Below are positions 22,589 to 31,463 of a stretch of DNA of 33,622 bases, one piece after another. Made by a program: the position numbers and the translations under genes. The notes under the pieces were generated by a model. The model saw only the letters and a program-made list of their open reading frames with translations, made no database searches and was not told where the DNA came from. Origin of the DNA: Eubacteriales bacterium (GTDB lineage: Bacteria > Bacillota > Clostridia > Lachnospirales > Lachnospiraceae); assembly GCA_030539395.1 (NCBI GenBank), contig JAUNSC010000022.1, positions 1 to 33,622 of the forward strand, given 5' to 3'. Every line of letters starts with the position of its first letter. Within the stretch, counting starts at the first letter, position 1.

Positions 22589-23948
22589 ATTCGTATTCTT
22601 TTGTAATGTTATTCAGCCATTTATAACTCCGGAAATGTTTGATTACCCAGGGCCATTTTACAAATTCATCTGTACAAAGCAGGAAGTAGACCCAAAGAGG
22701 CGGAAGCTTTAAAACAAAGGCAGAAAAGAACCCCAGGGGAACGGCATAACACCACATATCGATGGTATCGCAGATAAAACCGAAACGGCTGTCGCCTCCG
22801 GCCCGGAATACACCGGAGATTAAAAGGGAGTTAACAGAAATTCCCATAATATAATAGCTGTTCATAAGCAGCATATATTTCAGATAATGCATTGCCTGAC
22901 TGGTCAGGGATGCATTTTTTAATACAAAAGGCGAGATGGAAAGAACGATAACACCGCCGACAGCACCGGCTATTAAGGTAAGTACCATAAGCCGTTTGGA
23001 ATCACGTCTTGCTCCCTCCATATCATTTTGACCGATCTGTTTACCAAGCCAGATTGTAGATGCACCGGCAAAACCATAACAGAAGACAGTGGCAAAATTG
23101 CGCACCACTACAACAATGGAATTGGCAGCCACGATGTCTGTTCCCATATGACCGAGAATGACAGAATACATGGAAAAAGCAGTACTCCATACAAGATCAT
23201 TTGCAACTGCCGGTATGGAAAGTTTCAGGAAATCCTGGAACAGAACTTTGTTACGGACAAATATGTATGAGAACCTCAGCTTCACATTCTTTGAAAAGTG
23301 GGAGACAGCTATACAGCAGATCAGCTGTATTCCACGGGAAATACTGGTGGCAAGAGCTACACCGGTAACACCGAGTTTTGGTGCGCCCAAAAGCCCAAAG
23401 ATAAACACCGCATTTAAAATGACGTTCAATACCAGTGCCAGCGCATTAAGAGCAGTGCTGATGCTCACGCGTTCCACACTTCGAAGGGAAGCAAGATAGA
23501 TTTCTGAAATACTCCAGAATATATAACTGAAACAGACAACTCTCAGATAAGGTACACCAAGAGAAATTAATTCTGTATCATTTGTGAAAAGACGCATCAT
23601 CAATTCCGGAATTGTAAGAGCGCACAGGGCAAACAATGTTGAAACAATGATAGAAAAGCGCAGTGCGATTCCTTCTACCAGTTCAATGGCGTGTACATCT
23701 TTTTTACCCCAGTATTGGGCACTCAGCATGGTGGCTCCGGTTCCCAGTCCAAAGAAGAACATAAACAAAACAGAAGAGTACTGGGATGCGAGAGAGACGG
23801 CGGAAATAGCTGATTGCCCAACGCTGTTCAGCATGATAACATCAGCAGAGCTTACAGCAGCGCTCAGCAGATTCTGGATTACAATAGGCATGGTCAGGCT
23901 GAAAATCTGACGGTAAAAAAGAGGATGTTTATTTACATTAGCATTCAT
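22587..23948 (-). CDS. MATE family efflux transporter
   Basis: A 453-residue cation-coupled exporter with about twelve membrane helices arranged as two related halves. The first half starts FSLTMPIVIQNLLSAAVSSA and includes GLGTGATMLSAQYWGKKD (about 67-84); the second half includes SIPAVANDLVWSTAF and the related GFAGASTIWLGKQIGQND (about 295-312), the mirrored MATE motif. The length is normal. Its ATG follows GAAAGGAAA on the minus strand, 14 nt behind the histidine phosphatase gene, so the two form an operon. Substrate (drug, dye or metabolite) cannot be told from sequence. Confidence 0.92.
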   Translation of the reverse strand: MNANVNKHPLFYRQIFSLTMPIVIQNLLSAAVSSADVIMLNSVGQSAISAVSLASQYSSVLFMFFFGLGTGATMLSAQYWGKKDVHAIELVEGIALRFSIIVSTLFALCALTIPELMMRLFTNDTELISLGVPYLRVVCFSYIFWSISEIYLASLRSVERVSISTALNALALVLNVILNAVFIFGLLGAPKLGVTGVALATSISRGIQLICCIAVSHFSKNVKLRFSYIFVRNKVLFQDFLKLSIPAVANDLVWSTAFSMYSVILGHMGTDIVAANSIVVVVRNFATVFCYGFAGASTIWLGKQIGQNDMEGARRDSKRLMVLTLIAGAVGGVIVLSISPFVLKNASLTSQAMHYLKYMLLMNSYYIMGISVNSLLISGVFRAGGDSRFGFICDTIDMWCYAVPLGFFSAFVLKLPPLWVYFLLCTDEFVKWPWVIKHFRSYKWLNNITKEYE

Positions 23949-23962
23949 ACGTCAGTTTCCTT

Positions 23963-24742
23963 TCAATGACGCTTTGTCCAGTCTGTATAGACCTCACAGA
24001 ATCGGGCAGAAAATGAAGGCTCCATGCCTGCGGCATAAAGATGGGAAATATCACCCAGCCGGGAAGCACGGAAATATGCGATGCCTTCCTGTCTTTCTTC
24101 CGTGTTGAGTACAGTTACTGAAGTTGGTGCAAAAGCGGTGCCGTGCAGCAGGATAAATGGAGATACGTTTAATAGTCTGGAAAGAAGGATACATTCCAGA
24201 CCAAAGTGGCAGAAAAAAACAAGTGTGTCTGTATTGGGCCTGGCTGCGCGGTAATGATTATGAAAACGTTCGTATCCGTGTTTTGCCAGAAGAGCATCAA
24301 AATTTTTTATGACATTATCATACTGTTCCGGCATATTGCTGTTTGCTGCAATAGTTCCCTGACGCCAGTCATTTCTGTCAAAATAGCAGGGGTATTCTGT
24401 CCAATAAGAGGGCAGATTGTCCCATACGACATGCTGATACCAGCCTCCATCTTCATGCTGACAGGCATCCGGATAACTTTCCAGAAGTTTTTTATCATCA
24501 CCGATTTTTACGACAGGAGGGAATTCCCTCAACCAGTCAAAGACAGCATCTTCTTTTCTTCCGATTGCTTCCAGGGTACAGGAAGCCGTATCACGGGCGC
24601 GCCCCAGAGGAGAGACATAAATATAATCTAACTTTTCACTGGCAAGCTTCCTGGCAAGAACCCGGGCCTCTTCCCACCCTGTTTCTGTCAAAGTATCATG
24701 TTCATAATCCGGGTCTCCATGCCTGATGATCATTATCTTCAT
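23963..24742 (-). CDS. Histidine phosphatase family protein
   Basis: A 259-residue enzyme of the phosphoglycerate-mutase-like superfamily. The catalytic RHG is at residues 7-9 (MIIRHGDPDYEHD), SPLGRARDT (about 48-56) is the second phosphate-binding arginine, and FFCHFG near 184-189 is the second catalytic His. Inserted in the middle are about 70 extra residues rich in Trp and Tyr (ESYPDACQHEDGG, WTEYPCYFDRNDWRQG), a lid that often sets substrate choice. I start at 24742, close behind TTGGAG, rather than 42 nt upstream. First gene of a minus-strand operon with the MATE exporter. Confidence 0.87.
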   Translation of the reverse strand: MKIMIIRHGDPDYEHDTLTETGWEEARVLARKLASEKLDYIYVSPLGRARDTASCTLEAIGRKEDAVFDWLREFPPVVKIGDDKKLLESYPDACQHEDGGWYQHVVWDNLPSYWTEYPCYFDRNDWRQGTIAANSNMPEQYDNVIKNFDALLAKHGYERFHNHYRAARPNTDTLVFFCHFGLECILLSRLLNVSPFILLHGTAFAPTSVTVLNTEERQEGIAYFRASRLGDISHLYAAGMEPSFSARFCEVYTDWTKRH

Positions 24743-24838
24743 AAAAACTCCAATCTGCCGGCCAACAGGCGGCATAAAATTCAAGATTGCCTTACGGCAG
24801 TATTAATGTAACATATTTAAATGGCTTATACAAGAAGG

Positions 24839-24867
24839 TTTCCTGCCGGAATTTTTTATGGTATAAT
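24839..24867 (+). promoter_or_regulatory. Promoter of the housekeeping operon
   Basis: A perfect -10 TATAAT (24862-24867), with a weak -35 TTTCCT (24839-24844) 17 bp before it. A leader of about 130 nt (24874-25002), locally G+C rich, precedes the decarboxylase gene; I see no known riboswitch in it. Confidence 0.65.
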
Positions 24868-25002
24868 GAGCCTTGCAGCGGTCCGCGCCTGCGCGAAGAA
24901 GGGCATAAGGCGAAAAACGTATTGAGACGACAGTTGAGATGATACAATATCTGCAAAATCAAAAGATGAAAAACGGTTTTGGAAAGAACCGGAGGACATA
25001 TT

Positions 25003-26451
25003 ATGAGCGGATTATATGATAAATTGAAGGAATACGGAAAATCAGATTATTATCCTTTTCATATGCCGGGACATAAACGCAGTCTTGGGGCAGTGCCGGA
25101 AGTGAGAGATATTGATATTACAGAGATAGAAGGGTTTGATAATCTGCATCATCCGGAAGGGATACTGCGGGATGCGCAGAAAAAGGCGGCGGATCTTTAT
25201 GGTTCTCAGGAGACATATTATTTGATAAATGGAAGTACATCCGGGATTTTGACGGCGATTTTTGCATGTACAAATCAAAGGGGAAAAATATTAATGGCCA
25301 GAAACAGCCACAAAGCCGCATATCATGCAGCAGAAATCCGTGAGCTGAAGGCGGTATATCTTTATCCCCGGGAAATTGGAGAAATGACTTTGCCGGGAGG
25401 AAGTATCCTGCCGGAAGATGTAAGAACTGCACTGGAAAAAGATAAAGAAATAGAGGCAGTCTTTGTCACCTCCCCCACGTATGAAGGTGTAGTTTCTGAC
25501 ATAAAGAAAATTGCAGAAATTGCCCATTCTTTTGGTAAACCGCTTATTGTGGACGAGGCACATGGAGCGCATTTCGGATTCCATCCTGTTTTTCCGCAGT
25601 CATCTGTGAAACTGGGGGCAGACATTGTGATACACAGTCTGCATAAGACCATGCCTTCTCTGACACAGACGGCGCTTCTGCACAGAAACGGTATTTTAAC
25701 AGACGGGGATACGATACGGAAATACCTTGGGATTTTTCAGACCAGCAGTCCCTCGTATGTTCTGATGGCGGGAATAGATGTATGTGTGGAAATGACAGAG
25801 ATGAAAGGAACAGAGCTTTTCCGGAAATTTGCAAAGTGTCTGGAAGAATTTTATGACAGTTCCCGAAATTTGAAGATGATAAGAGTGCTCCAGGGAGGAA
25901 TGAGAAACGGTGATATGTTTGACCGTGATCTGTCAAAAATAATTATAGAAGCCAGGGGTAAAAGCGGCAGATGGCTGGCAGAAAGGCTTCGTGAGACTTA
26001 TCATCTTGAACCGGAAATGGAGACAGGAACGTATGTGGTTGCACTTACTTCGGTGGGTGACAGCAGGGAGGGATTTGACCGTCTGTCGAAAGCTCTTCAA
26101 AAAATAGATGAAGAGCTTTGCAGCAAACCGGTGGACAATACCCGGGAGGAAGCCGGGAAAAAGCCATACCGGGGGATCCGGCATCAGGACAGTGCCGTTA
26201 TGACGATTGCCCAGGCGGGAAGATGTGAGCATGAGACAATATCTTTGAATGAGAGCACAGGATGTGTCAGCGGAGAATATATTTACCTGTATCCGCCGGG
26301 AATTCCCATGATCGTACCGGGAGAAAAGATCAGCAAAGAACTGCTTAAATCGTTGGAGTGGTATCAGAGGGAAGGGTTTTCTCTTCAGGGGATGAAAGAT
26401 TATACCGGAAACAATATTGATATTTGCAAACAGAATATATTCATTGTATAA
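25003..26451 (+). CDS. Orn/Lys/Arg decarboxylase family PLP enzyme
   Basis: A 482-residue fold-type I PLP enzyme that decarboxylates a basic amino acid to a polyamine precursor. N-terminal PFHMPGHKR (18-26) is the family mark. DEAHGAH (184-190) holds the PLP aspartate, and SLHKTMPSLTQ gives the Schiff-base Lys215. The C-terminal part (PPGIPMIVPGE) is also conserved. No N-terminal wing domain is present, as in the shorter Firmicutes enzymes such as YaaO/SpeA. I start at 25003, since CGGAGG lies 7 nt before it. First gene of the operon with gmk-like, holB, ricT, trmN6 and rsmI. Arginine, lysine or ornithine is possible. Confidence 0.9.
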   Translation: MSGLYDKLKEYGKSDYYPFHMPGHKRSLGAVPEVRDIDITEIEGFDNLHHPEGILRDAQKKAADLYGSQETYYLINGSTSGILTAIFACTNQRGKILMARNSHKAAYHAAEIRELKAVYLYPREIGEMTLPGGSILPEDVRTALEKDKEIEAVFVTSPTYEGVVSDIKKIAEIAHSFGKPLIVDEAHGAHFGFHPVFPQSSVKLGADIVIHSLHKTMPSLTQTALLHRNGILTDGDTIRKYLGIFQTSSPSYVLMAGIDVCVEMTEMKGTELFRKFAKCLEEFYDSSRNLKMIRVLQGGMRNGDMFDRDLSKIIIEARGKSGRWLAERLRETYHLEPEMETGTYVVALTSVGDSREGFDRLSKALQKIDEELCSKPVDNTREEAGKKPYRGIRHQDSAVMTIAQAGRCEHETISLNESTGCVSGEYIYLYPPGIPMIVPGEKISKELLKSLEWYQREGFSLQGMKDYTGNNIDICKQNIFIV

Positions 26452-26477
26452 TAATATGTTGAAAGGCAGATTGACAG

Positions 26478-27080
26478 ATGGGTAAGATATATTATATTAT
26501 GGGCAAAAGCGGCTCAGGAAAAGATACAATATATAAGGAAGTCATAGATCAGGAAGGCCTGCATCTGAAAAAGATGGTACTGTATACGACACGTCCTATC
26601 CGTGAAAAAGAAGAGGATGGAAGGGAGTACTATTTTGTAGATGATGAAACGGCCTGTGAACTGGAGCGTCAGGGGAAAGTGATAGAGATGCGGGCGTATC
26701 ATACGGTTCATGGGATATGGAAATATTTTACTGTCGATGATGAACATACAGATTTAAAAAAATATGACTATCTGGCTATCGGAACGCTGGAGTCATATGC
26801 CAGATTGAAAGAATATTATGGACCGGATAAGGTGGTGCCCATCTATATTGAAGTGGAAGATGGAAACCGTCTGGAACGGGCATTGAAGAGAGAGCGCAAA
26901 CCGCAGAATCAGAAGTATGAAGAGATGTGCCGGAGATTTCTGGCGGACAGTGTTGATTTTTCAGAAGAAAATCTCCAGAAGGCAGGGATTACCAGACGAT
27001 TTGCAAATGATAATGACAGAGAAGAGTGCATGCGGGAAGTAGAAGATTTTATTCGTACCTGCCAGAGCAAAAAGGAGTAG
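26478..27080 (+). CDS. Guanylate kinase-like protein
   Basis: A 200-residue nucleotide kinase of the guanylate kinase fold. The P-loop is GKSGSGKD (9-16). The TTRPIREKEEDGREYYFV segment (37-54) matches the GMP-binding region of Gmk (TTRxxRxxExDGxxYxF). A second helix carries ERALKRERKP, the lid arginines. Length is normal. It lies 26 nt behind the decarboxylase and 3 nt ahead of holB, a position that thymidylate kinase (tmk) takes in Bacillus. A main gmk usually lies near rpoZ in Clostridia, so this may be a paralogue; phosphate acceptor not certain. Confidence 0.82.
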   Translation: MGKIYYIMGKSGSGKDTIYKEVIDQEGLHLKKMVLYTTRPIREKEEDGREYYFVDDETACELERQGKVIEMRAYHTVHGIWKYFTVDDEHTDLKKYDYLAIGTLESYARLKEYYGPDKVVPIYIEVEDGNRLERALKRERKPQNQKYEEMCRRFLADSVDFSEENLQKAGITRRFANDNDREECMREVEDFIRTCQSKKE

Positions 27081-27083
27081 ATT

Positions 27084-28076
27084 ATGGGATTAAAAGGAAT
27101 TATCGGACATACAGGAGTTGTACAGCATCTTGAAAATGCCATAAGATCAGGTAAGGTTTCGCATGCCTATATTTTAAGCGGCGAGAAGGGTTCAGGGAAA
27201 AAGACCATCGCAAGGATGTTTGCCAGGGCACTGGAGTGTGAAAATGATGAAGACAGACCCTGCGGGAAATGTCATTCCTGCCGTCAGGCTGTGAGCCAGA
27301 ATCATCCGGACATTATAGAGGTGACACATGACAAACCGAACAGCATCAGTGTGGATGATATCCGCAGTCAGGTTGTGGAGGATGTATCAGTACGGCCATA
27401 CAGCAGTGCGTATAAAATATATATTATCGGTGACGGGGAAAAGATGACACCTCAGGCACAAAACGCTCTTCTTAAAACAATTGAGGAGCCGCCTGAATAT
27501 GCGGTAATATTGATTTTGACTGCAAATACAGCAGCGCTTCTTCCCACGATCCTTTCAAGATGTGTTGTGCTTAACACTAAACCGGTGCCGGACGCACAGG
27601 TAAAAGAATATCTTATGGCCAATGTAAAAGTTCCGGATTATCAGGCGGATATTTGCGTTGCATTTGCACAGGGAAATATTGGAAAAGCTATTCAGCTTGC
27701 ATCATCTGAAAATTTTAATGAAATTAAAGCGGCGGCAGTTCATCTTCTGACTCATGTAAAAGAGATGGACATGTCGGATATTACGGCGGCAGTAAAGGCC
27801 GTGACGGAATTTAAACTGGATATCAGGGATTATCTGGATATACTGGCCGTCTGGTACCGTGATGTGTTATATTTTAAAGCGACAAATGATGCGGATGGTA
27901 TTATTTTTAAAGAATATCTCCGCGCGATCAAAGAACAGACAAAACATATTTCATATGAGGGTGTAGAGAACATCCTGCAGGGGATTGTGAAGGCGAAAGC
28001 CAGACTGACTGCAAATGTAAATTTTGAATTAACGATGGAATTGCTGTTTCTTTTAATAAAGGAGAATGGAGATTAG
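27084..28076 (+). CDS. holB: DNA polymerase III subunit delta'
   Basis: A 330-residue clamp-loader component. Walker A-like GEKGSGKKT (33-41) is followed by a zinc finger of four Cys (52, 60, 63, 66). SAYKIYIIGDGEKMTPQAQNALLKTIEEPP is the conserved sensor-near region, and ILSRC the SRC motif. The C-terminal collar domain follows. With DnaX and HolA it loads the sliding clamp. The order gmk/holB/ricT is usual for Clostridia. Start ATG at 27084 with AAAGGAG just before. It ends one base before ricT. Confidence 0.92.
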   Translation: MGLKGIIGHTGVVQHLENAIRSGKVSHAYILSGEKGSGKKTIARMFARALECENDEDRPCGKCHSCRQAVSQNHPDIIEVTHDKPNSISVDDIRSQVVEDVSVRPYSSAYKIYIIGDGEKMTPQAQNALLKTIEEPPEYAVILILTANTAALLPTILSRCVVLNTKPVPDAQVKEYLMANVKVPDYQADICVAFAQGNIGKAIQLASSENFNEIKAAAVHLLTHVKEMDMSDITAAVKAVTEFKLDIRDYLDILAVWYRDVLYFKATNDADGIIFKEYLRAIKEQTKHISYEGVENILQGIVKAKARLTANVNFELTMELLFLLIKENGD

Positions 28077-28077
28077 A

Positions 28078-28989
28078 ATGACAAAGATTGTAGGGGTCAG
28101 ATTCCGGACAGCCGGTAAAATCTATTATTTTGACCCAAAGAATTTGGATATAAAGCGCGGTGACCATGTAATCGTGGAAACTGCCCGCGGAATGGAATAC
28201 GGCAAAGTGGTTGTGGGAAACCGGGAAGTGGACAGCAAGACAGTTGTGCAGCCGCTGAAACCGGTATTTCGCATTGCAACAGCAGAAGATGACGAGAAAG
28301 TCAGCCGCAACCGGGAAAGAGAAAAAGAGGCGATGAAAATCTGCCAGGAAAAGATCCGCAAACACGAGCTGGAAATGAAGCTTATTGATGCGGAATATAC
28401 GTTTGATAATAATAAAATTTTGTTCTATTTTACGGCAGACGGACGTGTGGATTTCCGTGAACTGGTAAAAGATCTTGCAGCAGTATTTAAGACAAGGATT
28501 GAATTGCGCCAGATCGGTGTCAGGGATGAGACGAAGATTTTAGGCGGAGTGGGAACATGCGGCAGAGCACTTTGCTGCCACTCCTATCTGTCAGAGTTTT
28601 TACCGGTTTCTATAAAGATGGCAAAAGAGCAGAATCTGTCTTTGAATCCCACGAAAATTTCGGGTGTGTGCGGTCGGTTGATGTGTTGTCTGAAAAATGA
28701 AGAGGAAACATATGAGTATCTCAATAGTCAGCTGCCAGGTGTTGGTGACAGGGTGACAGCGGTGGACGGAGTCAAAGGAGAGGTGCAGAGTGTAAATGTG
28801 CTTCGTCAGACGGTGAAGGTGATCATCGATGTGGATGATGAGAAAGAACTCAGGGAATATCCTGTGGCGGAATTGAGATTTAAACCCCGCAAGAGAAAGA
28901 ATAATAAAAAAGACAGCAAACAGGACAAGGAACTGGAACAGCTGGAAGCAATGGAGAAAAAAGAAGGGAAATCAAAACTGGATGGATAA
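28078..28989 (+). CDS. ricT: PSP1 domain protein RicT (YaaT)
   Basis: A 303-residue cytosolic PSP1-domain protein. Its B. subtilis homologue works with RicA and RicF as an iron-sulphur complex that aids RNase Y in mRNA processing and affects sporulation and competence. Six Cys sit in CGRALCC (161-167) and CGRLMCC (198-204), the expected cluster ligands. The C-terminal 40 residues are a charged, lysine-rich tail. The ATG at 28078 is favoured (GGAG 6 nt before) over an ATG 12 nt upstream. It overlaps trmN6 by 8 nt. In Bacillus yabA comes next; here it is missing. Confidence 0.9.
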   Translation: MTKIVGVRFRTAGKIYYFDPKNLDIKRGDHVIVETARGMEYGKVVVGNREVDSKTVVQPLKPVFRIATAEDDEKVSRNREREKEAMKICQEKIRKHELEMKLIDAEYTFDNNKILFYFTADGRVDFRELVKDLAAVFKTRIELRQIGVRDETKILGGVGTCGRALCCHSYLSEFLPVSIKMAKEQNLSLNPTKISGVCGRLMCCLKNEEETYEYLNSQLPGVGDRVTAVDGVKGEVQSVNVLRQTVKVIIDVDDEKELREYPVAELRFKPRKRKNNKKDSKQDKELEQLEAMEKKEGKSKLDG

Positions 28990-29719
28990 TATTCTGCTGC
29001 CCGGAGAAAGAATAGACGAGCTTGAGCGTAACGGTTACAGGATCATTCAGAATGAGAACGGCTTCTGTTTTGGTATGGATGCGGTGCTTCTTTCCGGGTT
29101 TGCCCGGGTAAAGCCGGGAGAGTGCGTGATAGACCTGGGAACCGGAACAGGGATTATTCCGATCCTTCTGGAAGCAAAGACCCGTGGAGAACATTTTACG
29201 GGTCTTGAGATTCAAAAGATAAGCGCTGATATGGCAAGACGCAGTGTGGAATTAAATGGTCTGTCAGAAAAGATTTCCATTATGGAAGGGGATATTAAAG
29301 AGGCTTGGTCCATATTTGGAAAAGCCTCTTTTGACGTGGTTACATCCAATCCGCCGTATATGACGGGGAATCATGGCCTGGTAAATCCCGGGCAGCCAAA
29401 GGCAATCGCCCGTCATGAGGTAATGTGTACGCTGGAGGATGTGGTCAGTCAGGCAGCGGCGCTTCTGAGGGAGGGCGGACGGTTTTATATGGTACACCGG
29501 CCCTTCCGGCTGGCGGAGATCATGACTGTGATGGTGAAGTATCATCTGGAACCCAAGCGGATGAAACTGGTGTATCCTTTTGTGGACAGAGAGCCAAATA
29601 TGGTTTTGCTGGAAGGATTGAAGGGCGGAAAAAGCAGGATCACTGTGGAAAAACCTCTGATCGTGTATAAAGAGCCGGGTGTATATACTGATGAGATATA
29701 TGATATCTATGGATACTGA
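28982..29719 (+). CDS. tRNA1(Val) adenine(37)-N6-methyltransferase family (YabB/TrmN6)
   Basis: A 245-residue SAM-dependent methyltransferase. Motif I DLGTGTGI (51-58) binds SAM, and NPPY (123-126) is the amino-methylation motif of adenine-N6 enzymes. Homologues methylate A37 of tRNA-Val in E. coli; in Firmicutes the YabB group is annotated likewise but is little tested. The ATG overlaps the end of ricT by 8 nt. A gap of 80 nt with no obvious promoter leads to rsmI. The usual small GIY-YIG gene (yazA) between them in Bacillus is absent here. Confidence 0.85.
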   Translation: MDNILLPGERIDELERNGYRIIQNENGFCFGMDAVLLSGFARVKPGECVIDLGTGTGIIPILLEAKTRGEHFTGLEIQKISADMARRSVELNGLSEKISIMEGDIKEAWSIFGKASFDVVTSNPPYMTGNHGLVNPGQPKAIARHEVMCTLEDVVSQAAALLREGGRFYMVHRPFRLAEIMTVMVKYHLEPKRMKLVYPFVDREPNMVLLEGLKGGKSRITVEKPLIVYKEPGVYTDEIYDIYGY

Positions 29720-29799
29720 AAAACAGCTGACGGGACGGATATGACTTTGAAAAACAAAACCCGTGAGGCAAGCGGTAATCAGATAAAGGGGATGCGGGA

Positions 29800-30636
29800 A
29801 TGCAGGGAAAATTATATTTATGTGCAACACCTATCGGAAATCTGGAAGATATCACGCTGCGTGTACTGCGGACTTTAAAAGAAGCAGATCTGATCGCTGC
29901 GGAGGATACCAGAAACAGCATACGTCTGCTGAATCGTTTTGAGATAAAGACGCCTATGACCAGCTATCATGAGTATAATAAGATAGAAAAAGGACATTAT
30001 CTGATAGAACAGATGAAGGGCGGAAAAAATGTGGCGCTTATCACTGATGCAGGAACGCCGGGAATATCAGACCCGGGGGAAGAACTGGTGAAGATGTGCT
30101 ATGAAGAGGGGGTAGAGGTGACTTCTCTGCCGGGGGCATCTGCCTGTGTCACGGCACTGACTCTGTCAGGACTTTCCACCAGGAGATTTTGTTTTGAAGC
30201 ATTTCTTCCATCCGAGAAGAAGGAGAAACAGGTCGTTCTGGAGGAATTAAAAGGAGAAACACGTACAATTATTATCTATGAAGCTCCCCACAGACTCGTC
30301 CGTACGTTGGAGGAATTGTTACAGACGCTTGGAAACCGCAGAGTTACAGTATGCCGGGAGCTGACAAAGAAGCATGAGACAGCGTTTGCCACAAATCTGG
30401 AAGAGGCACTCTTGCATTATAAAGAGACGGAACCCCGCGGAGAATGCGTTCTTGTGATAGAAGGAAAAAGCCGCAGGGAAATGGCGGAGGAGGCCCGCAG
30501 ACAGTGGGAAGGCTTAAGCGTAGAAGAACATATGGAAATTTATACCGGAAAGGGTATGGACCGCAAGGAAGCCATGAAACAGGTGGCAAAAGACAGAGGC
30601 GTCTCCAGGAGGGATATTTATCAGATGCTTTTATAA
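29800..30636 (+). CDS. rsmI: 16S rRNA (cytidine(1402)-2'-O)-methyltransferase
   Basis: A 278-residue methyltransferase of the tetrapyrrole-methylase superfamily. It 2'-O-methylates C1402 in the decoding centre of 16S rRNA. ATPIGNLEDITLRVLRTLKE (8-27), AAEDTR (34-39) and ITDAGTPGISDPGE (80-93) are the characteristic motifs. AAAGGGG precedes the ATG at 29800. Length is normal and the C-terminal KDRGVSRRDIYQMLL helix is conserved. A T-run follows at 30649-30656, but there is no convincing hairpin in front of it. Confidence 0.93.
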   Translation: MQGKLYLCATPIGNLEDITLRVLRTLKEADLIAAEDTRNSIRLLNRFEIKTPMTSYHEYNKIEKGHYLIEQMKGGKNVALITDAGTPGISDPGEELVKMCYEEGVEVTSLPGASACVTALTLSGLSTRRFCFEAFLPSEKKEKQVVLEELKGETRTIIIYEAPHRLVRTLEELLQTLGNRRVTVCRELTKKHETAFATNLEEALLHYKETEPRGECVLVIEGKSRREMAEEARRQWEGLSVEEHMEIYTGKGMDRKEAMKQVAKDRGVSRRDIYQMLL

Positions 30637-30693
30637 GTTCTATTAGATTTTTTTTTGAATAGAATAAAGGGAACAGATGACGGATGGCTGACA

Positions 30694-31365
30694 ATGAATA
30701 TTCTCTGGGGTGCAATGATTTTGATCGGTATACTATACGGGACAATGACCGGTACACTGCAGGAGGTGACAGATGCAGCAATTGCATCGTCAAAAGAGGC
30801 TGTTACACTTTGTATTACAATGGCGGGGGTCATGTCGCTGTGGGTAGGGCTTATGGAGATTGCAAAGGAGAGCGGGATCATCGAAGGACTGACAAAAAAG
30901 CTGCGTCCGTTTATTCATTTCCTGTTTCCCAAAATCCCGGAAGGCCATTCGGCTCAGGAGCATATAGCGGTGAATATTATTGCCAACTTTCTGGGACTTG
31001 GCTGGGCGGCAACACCGGCAGGGCTGAAGGCGATGGAGGCGTTGGGAGAGCTGGAGGAAGAGCGAAGAAATGAAGCAGATCCGGGCAGCGCAGGTACGAT
31101 ATGGAAGAATACAGATAATATGCAGAAAAAGTGCATGTTTCGGGCAATGCCGCACGGTGTGGCCAGCAATGAAATGTGCGCTTTCCTGATATTGAATATC
31201 TCGTCGCTGCAGTTGATTCCGGTAAATATTATCGCCTACCGGAGTCAGTATGGGAGTGTGAATCCAACAGCGATTGTAGGACCGGGGATTCTGGCTACGG
31301 CGGTAAGTACGGGGGTGGCGGTTGTTTTTTGTAAGATGATGGACAGGAAAAATCGGAGAGCGTAG
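30694..31365 (+). CDS. spmA: Spore maturation protein A (nucleoside-recognition/Gate domain)
   Basis: A 223-residue membrane protein with the SpmA fold. Conserved pieces are MNILWGAMILIGILYG at the start, LWVGLMEIAKESGI (about 49-62), LFPKIPEGH, and the Gate-like LGWAATPAGLKAMEALGELE near 114-133. The end has INPTAIVGPG-like VNPTAIVGPGILAT. SpmA and SpmB are needed for spore-core dehydration. The start at 30694 is uncertain: the ribosome site is poor (GGATGG), and a TTG at 30655 sits in the T-run. SpmB, which normally follows, is not here; an AT-rich accessory region begins 100 nt later. Confidence 0.82.
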   Translation: MNILWGAMILIGILYGTMTGTLQEVTDAAIASSKEAVTLCITMAGVMSLWVGLMEIAKESGIIEGLTKKLRPFIHFLFPKIPEGHSAQEHIAVNIIANFLGLGWAATPAGLKAMEALGELEEERRNEADPGSAGTIWKNTDNMQKKCMFRAMPHGVASNEMCAFLILNISSLQLIPVNIIAYRSQYGSVNPTAIVGPGILATAVSTGVAVVFCKMMDRKNRRA

Positions 31366-31380
31366 GCTCTCCGATTTCTT
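31352..31380 (+). terminator. Terminator behind spmA
   Basis: ATCGGAGAGC (31352-31361) is perfectly complementary to GCTCTCCGAT (31366-31375), followed by TTCTT. The hairpin includes the stop codon of spmA. Confidence 0.8.
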
Positions 31381-31463
31381 CATTCGTGATGTTGACTTAG
31401 GGGAATAGGTGTAATATAATGAAAAACATCTATGAAGTTGTAGTTTTAAGGGGATAGAACAGA

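Noticed and set aside
30645-30660. T-run behind rsmI as intrinsic terminator
   Set aside because: No stable GC hairpin precedes it, so spmA may be read from the same transcript.
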